From contig NZ_QVAI01000007.1 of assembly GCF_003427025.1 (NCBI RefSeq), positions 241,219 to 305,218 of the forward strand: a stretch of DNA of 64,000 nucleotides, in the 5' to 3' direction. Numbering within the stretch: the stretch's first letter is position 1; every line of letters starts with the position of its first letter. This DNA is from Jiangella endophytica. GTDB taxonomy: Bacteria; Actinomycetota; Actinomycetes; Jiangellales; Jiangellaceae. The notes under the pieces were generated by a model, which did no database searches, had not been told where the DNA came from, and saw only the letters and a program-made list of their open reading frames with translations. The position numbers were made by a program, and so were the translations under genes. Positions 50,227-58,449 of this stretch are shown in pieces.

Positions 50227-51744
50227 TCAATACGCGCCGGTGCTGCGCACCACCACGCGCGCCGTGCGACCCAGGAGCTGCAGGTCGTCGCCGTAGGACC
50301 AGTTGTCGACGTAGCGCAGGTCCAGCCGCACCGTCTCACCCCACGACAGGTTGGACCGCCCGCTCACCTGCCACAGCCCGGTCATGCCCGGGATCGCGGC
50401 CAGCCGGCGCCGTGCGGTGCCGTCGTAGGTCGCCACCTCTTCGGGCAGCGCCGGTCGTGGACCGACCAGCGACATCTCGCCGCGCAGCACGTTGATCAAC
50501 TGCGGCAGTTCGTCGAGGGAGTACTTGCGCAGCACCCGGCCGATGCGGGTGATCCGCGGGTCCTCGCGCATCTTGAACATCGGCCCGTCGCCGTCGGCGG
50601 AGTCCAGCAACTCGGCGCGACGCAGGTCGGCGTCCACGTACATCGTCCGGAACTTGAACATGGTGAAGAACAGCCCGTTGCGGCCGACCCGCACCTGCCG
50701 GTAGATGGCCGGACCGCGATCGGTGAGCTTCACCGCGACGGCGATGGCCAGCAGCAGCGGCAGGAGCGCGAGCAGGATCAGCCCGGCCAGCACCCGGTCG
50801 GTGGCGACCTTCGCCGCGCGTCGCCACCCCTTCGGGCGGGCCTGCCTGACGTGCATCAGGACGCTGGAACCCATGCTGCCCAAGCCCATGCGGTGCGGCG
50901 CGACGTCGGACAACCCGAGATCGGTGACGAGGTCGATGCCGAGATCACCGAGCATCCAGCTCAGCGCCCGCAGCCGGTCACCGGTGAACTCCGAGCCCGG
51001 CGCGATGCAGACGGTGCGGGCCCGGACGCGCTGCGCGGCCTGGCGCACGGCGAGGACGAGCTCCTCGTTGCGCACCGCGTCGTCGTGCCCCGGCAGCGCA
51101 CGCACGATCGTGCTCACGACCGGGATCGCGGCCGGCGGCGCCGAGCCGTCGTCCTCGATGCAGGTCGCGACGACGGCCAGCGGGCGTTCCCCGTCGCGCG
51201 AGAAACGCTCGAGGCTGGCGGTCACGGCGGCCGCCGGTCCCACCAGCAGCGTCCGCCGGGTGGCCCGGCCACGCATGCGCAGCCGCCGCAGTTTGCGGTG
51301 CACCGCGAGCCGCACCGCGATCGACCCGCAGGCCAGCACGGCCGCCGCCGCGAGGAACGGCCGGCCGAGCGGTATCGACAGTGCCGCCGCGGCCACCGCC
51401 ACGATCGCGACGACGGCGGCCAGCGACTGCAGTACGTCGCGGTAGATGTTCCTGACGCCGAACAACCGGTCGGCCCTACCGGTTCTGGCGGTCAGCACCA
51501 GCGGCCACAATGCCGCCATAGCGCTGACGGCGAGCGTGACGTCGACGGTCGGCCAGCTGAGCACCACCGTCACCGCCACTGCAACGGCGGCGATCAAGAG
51601 ATCGCCGGCGGCCGTGATGCGACGAAAACGAAAAGGACGACTGACGGGCTGAGAATGCGCACCACGACCGCCGGAATGTAATTCCGGCGACTGCCTTCCT
51701 AGACGAGTGCGCGCACCAGCCGACGACAAACCGACCGTAGCCAT
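50227..51744 (-). CDS. Undecaprenyl-phosphate sugar phosphotransferase (WcaJ/WbaP family priming enzyme)
   Basis: 505 residues from the ATG at 51744, preceded by a run of Gs. The N-half has about four to five membrane segments (ITAAGDLLIAAVAVAVTVVLSW to AAAVLACGSIAVRL) and a soluble Rossmann-like CoA-binding-type domain (LLVGPAAAVTASLERFSRD). The catalytic C-half has KVATDRVLAGLILLALLPLLLAIAVAVKLTDRGPAIYRQVRVGRNGLFFTMFKFRTM, YSLDELPQLINVLRGEMSLVGPRPALP and PGMTGLWQVSGRS. All canonical motifs are present. It transfers the first sugar-1-phosphate to undecaprenyl phosphate, starting the polysaccharide repeat unit. Confidence 0.95.
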   Translation of the reverse strand: MATVGLSSAGARTRLGRQSPELHSGGRGAHSQPVSRPFRFRRITAAGDLLIAAVAVAVTVVLSWPTVDVTLAVSAMAALWPLVLTARTGRADRLFGVRNIYRDVLQSLAAVVAIVAVAAAALSIPLGRPFLAAAAVLACGSIAVRLAVHRKLRRLRMRGRATRRTLLVGPAAAVTASLERFSRDGERPLAVVATCIEDDGSAPPAAIPVVSTIVRALPGHDDAVRNEELVLAVRQAAQRVRARTVCIAPGSEFTGDRLRALSWMLGDLGIDLVTDLGLSDVAPHRMGLGSMGSSVLMHVRQARPKGWRRAAKVATDRVLAGLILLALLPLLLAIAVAVKLTDRGPAIYRQVRVGRNGLFFTMFKFRTMYVDADLRRAELLDSADGDGPMFKMREDPRITRIGRVLRKYSLDELPQLINVLRGEMSLVGPRPALPEEVATYDGTARRRLAAIPGMTGLWQVSGRSNLSWGETVRLDLRYVDNWSYGDDLQLLGRTARVVVRSTGAY

Positions 51745-51892
51745 GGCCCCCCCAAGGCTCCGATATCCCCCCACCGGCTCATCCCCAAGCCGACGAACTG
51801 GGACGGACTATACGCTGATAGGGCGGAAAGGGACCAGTCGAACGAAAAGATTTGAGACCGCAAGCGTTCGGGCTAGCGATGGCCCGCGCGAT

Positions 51893-52474
51893 TCATCCGT
51901 TGTAATGGTTCTGCGCGTAGATCAATCCGTCGACCACGACCGCCTCGGCGGCGTCGGCCGCGCGATCGACCTCCAGCTCGATGTCGCGCTTCTCGACCGT
52001 GGAGAACGGCTTGAGAACGTACGCGGCCGGGTCCATGCGGCCGGGCGGGCGGCCGATGCCGAACCGCAGCCGGCAGTAGTCGCCGGTGCCGATGCGGGCG
52101 CGCACGGAGCGCAGCCCGTTGTGACCGTTGTCGCCGCCGCCGAGCTTCAGCCGGACGGTGCCGAACGGCAGGTCCAGCTCGTCGTGCACGACCACCAGGT
52201 GATCGGGGGCGATCTTGTAGAAGTCGGCGAGCAGCGCGACCGGCCCGCCGGACTCGTTCATGTACGTGTGCGGCTTGGCCAGGACGGCGCGCGAGCCGGG
52301 CACGCCGCCGAGTCGCACCTCGGCGACGTCGGCCCGGAGCTTGCGCTGTGACTTGAGCGGCGAGCCGGCCCGCTCGGCGAGCAGGTCGACGACCATGGCG
52401 CCGACGTTGTGCCGGGTGCCGGCATACGTCGGGCCGGGGTTGCCGAGCCCGACCACCAACCACGCGTCGGACAT
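51893..52474 (-). CDS. pth: Peptidyl-tRNA hydrolase
   Basis: 193 residues from the ATG at 52474. It frees tRNA from prematurely released peptidyl-tRNA. Active-site residues are present: Asn in VGLGNPGPTYAGTRHNVG together with the catalytic His of RHNVG, Asn in PHTYMNESG, Asp in VHDELDLPFG, and Asn in GDNGHNGLRS. Length is standard. It follows the rplY gene by about 30 bases in the conserved core block. Confidence 0.97.
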   Translation of the reverse strand: MSDAWLVVGLGNPGPTYAGTRHNVGAMVVDLLAERAGSPLKSQRKLRADVAEVRLGGVPGSRAVLAKPHTYMNESGGPVALLADFYKIAPDHLVVVHDELDLPFGTVRLKLGGGDNGHNGLRSVRARIGTGDYCRLRFGIGRPPGRMDPAAYVLKPFSTVEKRDIELEVDRAADAAEAVVVDGLIYAQNHYNG

Positions 52475-52505
52475 CGACAGGCTCCCCGGCCCGGCGGACG
52501 TGAAC

Positions 52506-53153
52506 TCAGGACTCGTCGGCAGGTGCCTCGGCCGAAGCCTCGTCGGCGGCGGCCTCGCCGGCCTCGGCCTCCTCGGCCGCGCCCTCCTCGACCTCGCCCT
52601 CGAGCTGCTCGGCGGTCGGGGCGGCGGTGACGTTGACGACCAGCTGGTCGGGGTCGCCGGCCAGCGACGAGCCACCCGCCAGGGTGAGGTCCTTGGCCAG
52701 GATCTGGGTGCCCTCGGTGAGGCCCTCGACGGAGACCTCGATGCCCTCGGGCAGGTGGGTCGCCTCGGCCTCGATGGAGACCGTCGGCTGGTCGAGGTTG
52801 ACCAGCGTGCCCGGCGCCGCGTCGCCGACGACGTGCACCGCGACCTCGACGGTGACCTTCTCGCCGCGCTTGACCAGCAGCAGGTCGACGTGCTCGATGA
52901 AGCCCTTGAGCGGGTCGCGCTGCACGTGCTTCGGCAGCGCCAGCTCGCTGCCGCGGCCCTCGATGTCGAGCGTGAGGAGGACGTTCGCGGTCTTCAGCGC
53001 GAGCATGGTGTCGTGGCCCGGCAGCGCCAGGTGGACCGGGTCGGTCCCATGCCCGTAGAGGACCGCGGGAACCTTGGCGGCGCGACGGAGGCGGCGCGCG
53101 GCGCCCTTGCCGAACTCGGTACGCAGCTCGGCGGCGATCTTGACGTCGGACAC
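52506..53153 (-). CDS. rplY: 50S ribosomal protein L25 (general stress Ctc form)
   Basis: 215 residues from the GTG at 53153, with GAGGAG upstream. The 5S-rRNA-binding N-domain (IAAELRTEFGKGAARRLRRAAKVPAVLYGHGTDPVHLALPG) is followed by the TL5/Ctc beta domain (RGEKVTVEVAVHVVGDAAPGTLVNLDQPTVSIEAEATHLPEGIEVSVEGLTEG). The tail after residue 180 is strongly acidic and Ala/Glu-rich. The typical actinobacterial order prs-rplY-pth is kept. Confidence 0.96.
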   Translation of the reverse strand: MSDVKIAAELRTEFGKGAARRLRRAAKVPAVLYGHGTDPVHLALPGHDTMLALKTANVLLTLDIEGRGSELALPKHVQRDPLKGFIEHVDLLLVKRGEKVTVEVAVHVVGDAAPGTLVNLDQPTVSIEAEATHLPEGIEVSVEGLTEGTQILAKDLTLAGGSSLAGDPDQLVVNVTAAPTAEQLEGEVEEGAAEEAEAGEAAADEASAEAPADES

Positions 53154-53340
53154 GGTGAGAACTCCTCGGAATGCACGGTGGGCGGTCAGCGGCACGTCGG
53201 GCTCGGGCAAGGGCGCGCACCGACTGCGCACCGCGTCGATCACGGTGGCAGCAGAAAACTCCACCCTCGCCGAGGCAACCCACGAAGTCTAGCCCTGGAG
53301 CAGCCCCGATGTGAAACCGGCCCCGTACCTCCCGGGGCGG

Positions 53341-54321
53341 CTACGCGTTGCCGTTGAAGAGGCTCGTGACCGAACCCTCTTCGAACACTTCGTGAATCGC
53401 CCGGGCGATCAGCGGCGCGATGGACAGCACCGTCAGTTTGTCGAACCGGCGCTCCTGCGGGATCGGCAGCGTGTTGGTGACGATGACTTCCTTGATGCCG
53501 GCCGAGTTCTTCAGCCGATCGACCGCGGGGCCGGACAGGACGGCGTGCGTGGCGGCGACGAGGACACCCTCGGCGCCCGCCTCCATCAGCGCCTCGGCGG
53601 CCTGGTTGATGGTGCCGGCGGTGTCGATCATGTCGTCGACCAGCAGGCAGGTGCGGCCCTCGACGTCACCGACGACCTCGTGCACCTTCACCTCGTTGGC
53701 GACGTCGGGGTTGCGCCGCTTGTGGATGATGGCCAGCGGCGTGCCCAGGCGATCGGCCCACACGTCGGCGACCCGCACGCGGCCGGCGTCGGGCGACACC
53801 ACCGTCATGTTCTCGGGCGCGTAGTTCTCCTGCACGTGGCCGGCCAGGATCGGCAGCGCCCACAGGTGGTCGACCGGGCCGTCGAAGAAGCCCTGGATCT
53901 GCGCGGTGTGCAGGTCGACGGCCATGAGGCGGTCGGCGCCCGCGGTCTTGAACATGTCGGCGACCAGGCGAGCCGAGATCGGCTCGCGGCCGCGGTGCTT
54001 CTTGTCCTGGCGGGCGTAGCCGTAGAACGGCATCACCACGGTGATCTGCTTGGCCGACGCCCGCTTGAGCGCGTCGACCATGATCAGCTGCTCCATGATC
54101 CACTCGTTGATCGGAGCGGTGTGGCTCTGGATGACGAACGCGTCGCTGCCGCGCACGCTCTCCTCGAACCGCACGTAGATCTCGCCGTTGGCGAAGTTGA
54201 AGGTCTTGCTCGGCACCAGGCTGACGCCCAGGTGCTCGGCCACCTCCTCGTTCAGCTCGGGATGCGCGCGGCCCCCGAACAGCATGAGCGTCTTCGTGCC
54301 CGTGGCGCGGATCCCCGTCAC
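53341..54321 (-). CDS. prs: Ribose-phosphate pyrophosphokinase
   Basis: 326 residues; the GTG at 54321 overlaps the glmU stop. Makes PRPP from ribose 5-phosphate and ATP. Motifs: FANGEIYVRFEESVRG, ADRLMAVDLHTAQIQGFFDGPVDHL (the flexible PRPP-synthase loop) and CLLVDDMIDTAGTI (the PRPP-binding loop). It ends VTSLFNGNA. Between it and rplY is a 187-base gap in which I see only a weak 5-bp hairpin near 53321-53340. Confidence 0.98.
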   Translation of the reverse strand: MTGIRATGTKTLMLFGGRAHPELNEEVAEHLGVSLVPSKTFNFANGEIYVRFEESVRGSDAFVIQSHTAPINEWIMEQLIMVDALKRASAKQITVVMPFYGYARQDKKHRGREPISARLVADMFKTAGADRLMAVDLHTAQIQGFFDGPVDHLWALPILAGHVQENYAPENMTVVSPDAGRVRVADVWADRLGTPLAIIHKRRNPDVANEVKVHEVVGDVEGRTCLLVDDMIDTAGTINQAAEALMEAGAEGVLVAATHAVLSGPAVDRLKNSAGIKEVIVTNTLPIPQERRFDKLTVLSIAPLIARAIHEVFEEGSVTSLFNGNA

Positions 54322-55772
54322 GGCTCATCCCCCTCGTTCTCCCCCGTGGTGTCCGCGGCAGCGGCTTCGGCCGCGGCGGAGGTCTTCGTGCCGGCGCGCT
54401 TGCGCGCGACCCAGCCCGCGATGTTGCGCTGCCGGCCGCGCGCGATGGCCAGCTCGCCCGGCGCGGTGTCCGACACGACGGTCGACCCGGCCGCGACGTA
54501 GCTGCCGTCGGCGAGCTCGACCGGCGCGACCAGCACGGAGTCGCTGCCGACGAACACGTGCTTGCCGACCGTGGTCGGGTGCTTCGCGACGCCGTCGTAG
54601 TTGGCGAAGATCGTGCCGGCGCCGATGTTCGCGCCCTCGCCGATGGTGGCGTCGCCGACGTAGGTCAGGTGCGGCACCTTCGCGCCGCGGCCGACCGTCG
54701 ACTTCTTGATCTCGACGTAGGCGCCGGCCTTCGCCTTCTCCTCGAGCACCGCGCCCGGCCGCAGATAGGTGTACGGGCCGACGGTGGCGTCGGCGCCGAT
54801 CTGCGCGCCGTCGGAGTGCACCCGGACGACACTGGCGCCGGGGCCGACGACGGTGTCGATGAGCGTGGTGTCGGGGCCGACCTCGGCGCCGGCGGCGACC
54901 TCGGTGCGGCCGCGCAGCTGCACGCCCGGCCGCAGCACGACGTCGCGCTCGAGCGTCACGGTGACGTCGATGAACGTGGTGGCGGGGTCGATCATGGTGA
55001 CGCCGGCGCGCATCCACTTCTCGGTGACGCGCCGGTTGAGCTCGCGGTTCATGGCGGCCAGCTGGACGCGGTCGTTGACGCCCTCGGTCTGCCAGGCGTC
55101 GTCGGTGACGACGGCCCCGACGCGGCGGCCGTCCTGCCGCGCCAGCCCCAGCACGTCGGTGAGGTACAGCTCGCCCTGCGCGTTCTGCGTGGTGATGCGG
55201 CCCAGCCCGGCCCGCAGCACGGCGGCGTCGAAGGCGTAGATGCCGGAGTTGATCTCGGTGATCTGCAGGACGTCGGCGGCAGCGTCCTTGTGCTCGACGA
55301 TGGCCCGCACCCCGCCGTCGGCCTCGCGCACGATGCGGCCGTACCCGGTGGGGTCGGCGACGTGCGCGGTGAGCACGGTGACCGCGTTGCCGTCGGCCAC
55401 GTGCTGGTCGACCAGCTCGTGCAGGGTGTCGCCGGTCAGCAGCGGCACGTCGCCGTACGTCACCACCACCACGCCGTCGAGCTCGGGCAGCCCCTCGAGC
55501 GCGACACCGACCGCGTGGCCGGTGCCGAGCTGCTGCTCCTGCACCGCGGTGGCGACACCGGGCGCGACGTCGGCCAGGTGAGCGGCGACGAGATCGCGGC
55601 CGTGCCCGATGACCACGCTCAGGTGGTCGGGCTTCAGCTCCTGCGCGGCGGCGACGGCATGCCCGACGAGGCTGCGGCCGGCCACGTCGTGCAGGACCTT
55701 CGGGGTGGACGACTTCATCCGGGTGCCCTCGCCAGCGGCGAGAACGACGACTGCTGCCGGGCGCGTAGTCAC
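54318..55772 (-). CDS. glmU: Bifunctional UDP-GlcNAc pyrophosphorylase / glucosamine-1-phosphate acetyltransferase
   Basis: 484 residues from a GTG start. It makes UDP-GlcNAc for cell wall and glycans. The N-terminal uridylyltransferase has VVLAAGEGTRMKSSTPKVLHDVAG (about 8-32) and VVVTYGDVPLLTGDTL. The C-terminal left-handed beta-helix acetyltransferase has VRVHSDGAQIGADATVGPYTYLRPGAVL, VPHLTYVGDATIGEGANIGAGTIFANYDGVAKHPTTVGKHVFVGSDSVL. The tail is Ala-rich. It is coupled to prs. Confidence 0.98.
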   Translation of the reverse strand: MTTRPAAVVVLAAGEGTRMKSSTPKVLHDVAGRSLVGHAVAAAQELKPDHLSVVIGHGRDLVAAHLADVAPGVATAVQEQQLGTGHAVGVALEGLPELDGVVVVTYGDVPLLTGDTLHELVDQHVADGNAVTVLTAHVADPTGYGRIVREADGGVRAIVEHKDAAADVLQITEINSGIYAFDAAVLRAGLGRITTQNAQGELYLTDVLGLARQDGRRVGAVVTDDAWQTEGVNDRVQLAAMNRELNRRVTEKWMRAGVTMIDPATTFIDVTVTLERDVVLRPGVQLRGRTEVAAGAEVGPDTTLIDTVVGPGASVVRVHSDGAQIGADATVGPYTYLRPGAVLEEKAKAGAYVEIKKSTVGRGAKVPHLTYVGDATIGEGANIGAGTIFANYDGVAKHPTTVGKHVFVGSDSVLVAPVELADGSYVAAGSTVVSDTAPGELAIARGRQRNIAGWVARKRAGTKTSAAAEAAAADTTGENEGDEP

Positions 55773-55828
55773 GCGTTCGTGCTCCTCGGCTTCGGTGGCG
55801 GGCTCGGTTCCGACACTACCTGTCCGGT

Positions 55829-55855
55829 GTCGCTGACGAGAACTCGATCAGCGAC
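55829..55855 (-). terminator. Hairpin after tRNA-Gln
   Basis: GTCGCTGA (55829-55836) pairs with TCAGCGAC (55848-55855), and the loop adds CGAG/CTCG pairing with one bulged base. It starts 23 bases beyond the 3' end of the tRNA on the minus strand and likely ends its transcript. Confidence 0.6.
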
Positions 55856-55877
55856 CCGGCTCGGATTCGAACCACGC

Positions 55878-55950
55878 TCCGCCGCCAGGACTCGAACCTG
55901 GACCGAACACCTTCAAAGGGTGCCGTGCTGACCGATTACACTACGGCGGA
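55878..55950 (-). tRNA. tRNA-Gln (anticodon UUG)
   Basis: 73-nt cloverleaf. Acceptor TCCGCCG pairs with CGGCGGA at the 3' end; the anticodon stem GCACC/GGTGT holds loop CTTTGAA with anticodon TTG; the T arm is CCAGG-TTCGAGT-CCTGG. CCA is not encoded. It matches the usual actinobacterial tRNA-Gln form. Confidence 0.95.
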
Positions 55951-55994
55951 AAAATGGCGCTCGGCTGTCACATCGCCGCCCGCACCCCTCTACG

Positions 55995-56834
55995 TTATCG
56001 CCTTGATCGCACCGCCCCCGCCACCGCCGCCCACCAGCCGTTCATGATCCGGTACTCCGGCGCACCCTTCGCCACCCGCACGACGAGACAGCCCCGGTAG
56101 CCCTCGTTCACGTTCTTGCGCACCGTCTTCGGGTTGTGCTTCTTGAGCGTCGCCCTGGCGAACCGCTCGACCGGCGCCCCCACGATCTCAGCCCAGTACG
56201 CCGTGGCCGCTGCCACGTCGGCGGACTCGTGGATCGACAACCGAAACCTCAGGCGCCCGGCGTCGACCCCGAGGACCGCCAGCCACTCCAGGTGGAGCAG
56301 GATCATATCCGGGTCGCTGTTGATGAAGTTCAGGCTCTCGACCGGATTCCAGGGCTTCGCCTTGCCACCTTCGGCCCAGTAGGCGACGGCGCCGGCGATC
56401 ATCAGTTCCCGGTCGGTCAGTTCACCGAACGCCGCCAGGATGTCGTCGTTGACCCGCGCCCGCTCGGCAGCGGTCTCCTCCGTCCGACGCCGCCAACCCG
56501 CGCGCGCTGCCGCAGCTCGGCTCGCCGCCCGACTCGGAGTGAGCGTCCAGGCGATGTCCTTGGTGATCAGCCACACCGTGCTCTTGGCCATCGCCAACTC
56601 GTCGGCGATCTCCGGCACCGACCGCCCGTCGGCACGCAGGGCCCGGGCCCGCCCCCGCAACGCGTCGGTCACCCGCGGCCGCGCCCGGCCCTGTCCGTAC
56701 ACGCCGAGGATCCGGCTGATGGTGCTGGCGCCGATGCCCAGCTCGGCCTTGATCTGGACGTACGTCTTCCCTTCGGCGCGCATCGCGTGCACCCGCTCTG
56801 CCAGTTCTGCATCGTCAACCAGGCGTTCCGTCAT
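55995..56834 (-). CDS. Helix-turn-helix protein with a possible LAGLIDADG-like endonuclease domain
   Basis: 279 residues. Two N-terminal helix-turn-helix units are visible (KTYVQIKAELGIGASTISRILGVYG near residue 25 and RSVPEIADELAMAKSTVWLI near 75), as in resolvase-like DNA-binding regions. The rest (about 125-275) contains VAYWAEGGKAKPW, SLNFINSDPDMILLHLEWLAVLGVD, LRFRLSIHESADVAAATAYWAEIVG and EGYRGCLVVRVAKG. This pattern is seen in hypothetical proteins that I believe have a LAGLIDADG-type fold (FxNSDP, HE..D, YRGCL). No intron or intein is seen. It lies next to tRNA-Gln. The endonuclease call is inference. Confidence 0.6.
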   Translation of the reverse strand: MTERLVDDAELAERVHAMRAEGKTYVQIKAELGIGASTISRILGVYGQGRARPRVTDALRGRARALRADGRSVPEIADELAMAKSTVWLITKDIAWTLTPSRAASRAAAARAGWRRRTEETAAERARVNDDILAAFGELTDRELMIAGAVAYWAEGGKAKPWNPVESLNFINSDPDMILLHLEWLAVLGVDAGRLRFRLSIHESADVAAATAYWAEIVGAPVERFARATLKKHNPKTVRKNVNEGYRGCLVVRVAKGAPEYRIMNGWWAAVAGAVRSRR

Positions 56835-56878
56835 GATCCAAGCTTGGCAATGCTACGCATAGTCTGCAACAGCTAGGT

Positions 56879-57289
56879 CTACTCCAACCGGGCTGTTTCA
56901 ACCGCCCTGAGCAGGACCAATTCGAGCACCGCCGCATCGACGTCGGCGAGCCGCTTCACGTAGAGGCAGCTCTTGCCGGCCCGGTGCGGTCCGAGCCGGC
57001 CGAACAGGTCGCCGTACTCGTCGAGCTCGCCGGGCAGGTACAGCGTCAGCGCCTGCTTCCGCGGCGAGAACCCGATGTCGAACCAGTCGAGCTCGCGCCC
57101 GCTGTCGTACCGCAGCCGCCGAGTGCCGAACCCGACGATGCCGACGCCCCACATGGCGGCCTCCGCACCGGTGACGGCACGCATGAGCGAGCAGACGGCG
57201 ACGGCGTCGGCGCGGCGGCCGGGATCGGGGACGGCCGCCAGGAACGCCTCGACGCTGTCGCCGTTGCGCGAAGTCCTCAGCTCAGCCAT
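56879..57289 (-). CDS. DUF1801-domain protein
   Basis: 136 residues from the ATG at 57289 (an in-frame start nine bases upstream is possible). It matches the DUF1801 pattern: SVEAFLAAVPDPGRRADAVAVCSLMRAVTG, MWGVGIVGFGTRRLRYDSGRELDWFDIGFSPRKQALTLYL and GKSCLYVKRLADVDAAVLELVLLRAV. The fold is related to YdhG. Its function is unknown in any organism I recall. It is divergent from the desaturase. Confidence 0.85.
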   Translation of the reverse strand: MAELRTSRNGDSVEAFLAAVPDPGRRADAVAVCSLMRAVTGAEAAMWGVGIVGFGTRRLRYDSGRELDWFDIGFSPRKQALTLYLPGELDEYGDLFGRLGPHRAGKSCLYVKRLADVDAAVLELVLLRAVETARLE

Positions 57290-57366
57290 GACGCACATCC
57301 TGGCGATCTTCCGGACTCTTCACCAGCGACGAAGCCGGTACACATCGGGAGATCCGGACTATACGA

Positions 57367-57396
57367 CCTACGGCATCGTAGGTTACGGTGCCGTAA
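57367..57396. promoter_or_regulatory. Two adjacent palindromic operators at the desaturase promoter
   Basis: CCTACGGCATCGTAGG (57367-57382) and TTACGGTGCCGTAA (57383-57396) are two back-to-back dyads with shared TACG/CGTA half-sites. TATACG at 57360-57365 just upstream is a plausible -10 box, so the dyads would overlap the transcription start. The TetR gene after the desaturase is the natural candidate to bind here. Confidence 0.65.
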
Positions 57397-57425
57397 GGAA
57401 GGTTCCCCTTACACACGGAGACTCC

Positions 57426-58424
57426 ATGGCTTCCACGGACACGGCGAACAGCCCGCAGTCCCCGCCGGCGCAGAGCGACCTCCCTCGCGGCACGTTGTCG
57501 GGCGATACTCAGACACTCGGCGAACGCATCACGATCGGCCTCTTCATCGCCGTTCCGTTCGTCGCACTCGTGGCCGCGATCCCCGTCGCGTGGATGGGCG
57601 GCTACCTGAGCTGGCTCGACGTCGTGCTCGCCGTGGCCTTCTACGCGTTCACCGGGCACGGAATCACCGTCGGCTTCCACCGCCACTTCACCCACCGGGC
57701 CTTCAAGGCCAACCGCGCGGTGAAGAACACGCTGGCCGTGGCCGGCAGCATGGCCGTCGAGGGGCCGGTCATCCGCTGGGTCGCCGACCACCGCCGGCAC
57801 CACAAGTTCGCCGACAAGGAGGGCGACCCGCACTCCCCGTGGCGTTACGGCGAGTCCATCCCGGCGCTGATCAAGGGCATGTGGTTCGCGCACATGGGCT
57901 GGCTGTTCGACGTCGAGCAGACCGACCCGCGCAAGTTCGCGCCGGATCTGATCAAGGACGACGACATCCGGCGCATCAGCAAGCTGTTCCCGCTCTGGGT
58001 GGCACTGTCGATCCTGCTGCCGCCGATCATCGGCGGGCTGGCGACGTGGTCCTGGCACGGCGCGCTCACGGCGTTCTTCTGGGCCACGCTGGTCCGCATC
58101 GGTCTGCTCCACCACGTCACGTGGTCGATCAACTCGATCTGCCACGCCATCGGCGAGCGGCCGTTCGAGAGCCGCGACAAGTCCGGCAACGTGTGGTGGC
58201 TGGCCTTCCTGTCGATGGGCGAGTCCTGGCACAACCTGCACCATGCCGACCCGACCTGCGCCCGGCACGGCGTGCTCAAGGGCCAGATCGACTCCAGCGC
58301 GCGGATCATCTGGGCGATGGAGAAGGCCGGTTGGGTGTGGGACGTGCGCTGGCCGAGCCCGGAACGCATCCAGTCCAAGCGCGTCGACGACTACGGTGGC
58401 GAAGCCAAACTCATCGCCGATTGA
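57426..58424 (+). CDS. Acyl-CoA delta-9 type fatty-acid desaturase
   Basis: 332 residues from the ATG at 57426, preceded by GGAG. Membrane di-iron enzyme with the three His boxes HRHFTH (about 86), HRRHHK (about 120) and WHNLHH (about 270), plus NSICH. The spacing and the segment DPHSPWRYGESIPALIKGMWFAHMGWLF match stearoyl-CoA desaturases of actinobacteria. It introduces a double bond into membrane acyl chains. Expression is probably controlled by the double operator upstream and the following TetR gene. Confidence 0.93.
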   Translation: MASTDTANSPQSPPAQSDLPRGTLSGDTQTLGERITIGLFIAVPFVALVAAIPVAWMGGYLSWLDVVLAVAFYAFTGHGITVGFHRHFTHRAFKANRAVKNTLAVAGSMAVEGPVIRWVADHRRHHKFADKEGDPHSPWRYGESIPALIKGMWFAHMGWLFDVEQTDPRKFAPDLIKDDDIRRISKLFPLWVALSILLPPIIGGLATWSWHGALTAFFWATLVRIGLLHHVTWSINSICHAIGERPFESRDKSGNVWWLAFLSMGESWHNLHHADPTCARHGVLKGQIDSSARIIWAMEKAGWVWDVRWPSPERIQSKRVDDYGGEAKLIAD

Positions 58425-58449
58425 GACACTGTCACACGACGGGAGCATG

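Noticed and set aside
53154..53340. Possible small gene or riboswitch upstream of rplY
   Set aside because: No start with ribosome site and no conserved structure was found; only a weak 5-bp hairpin after prs.
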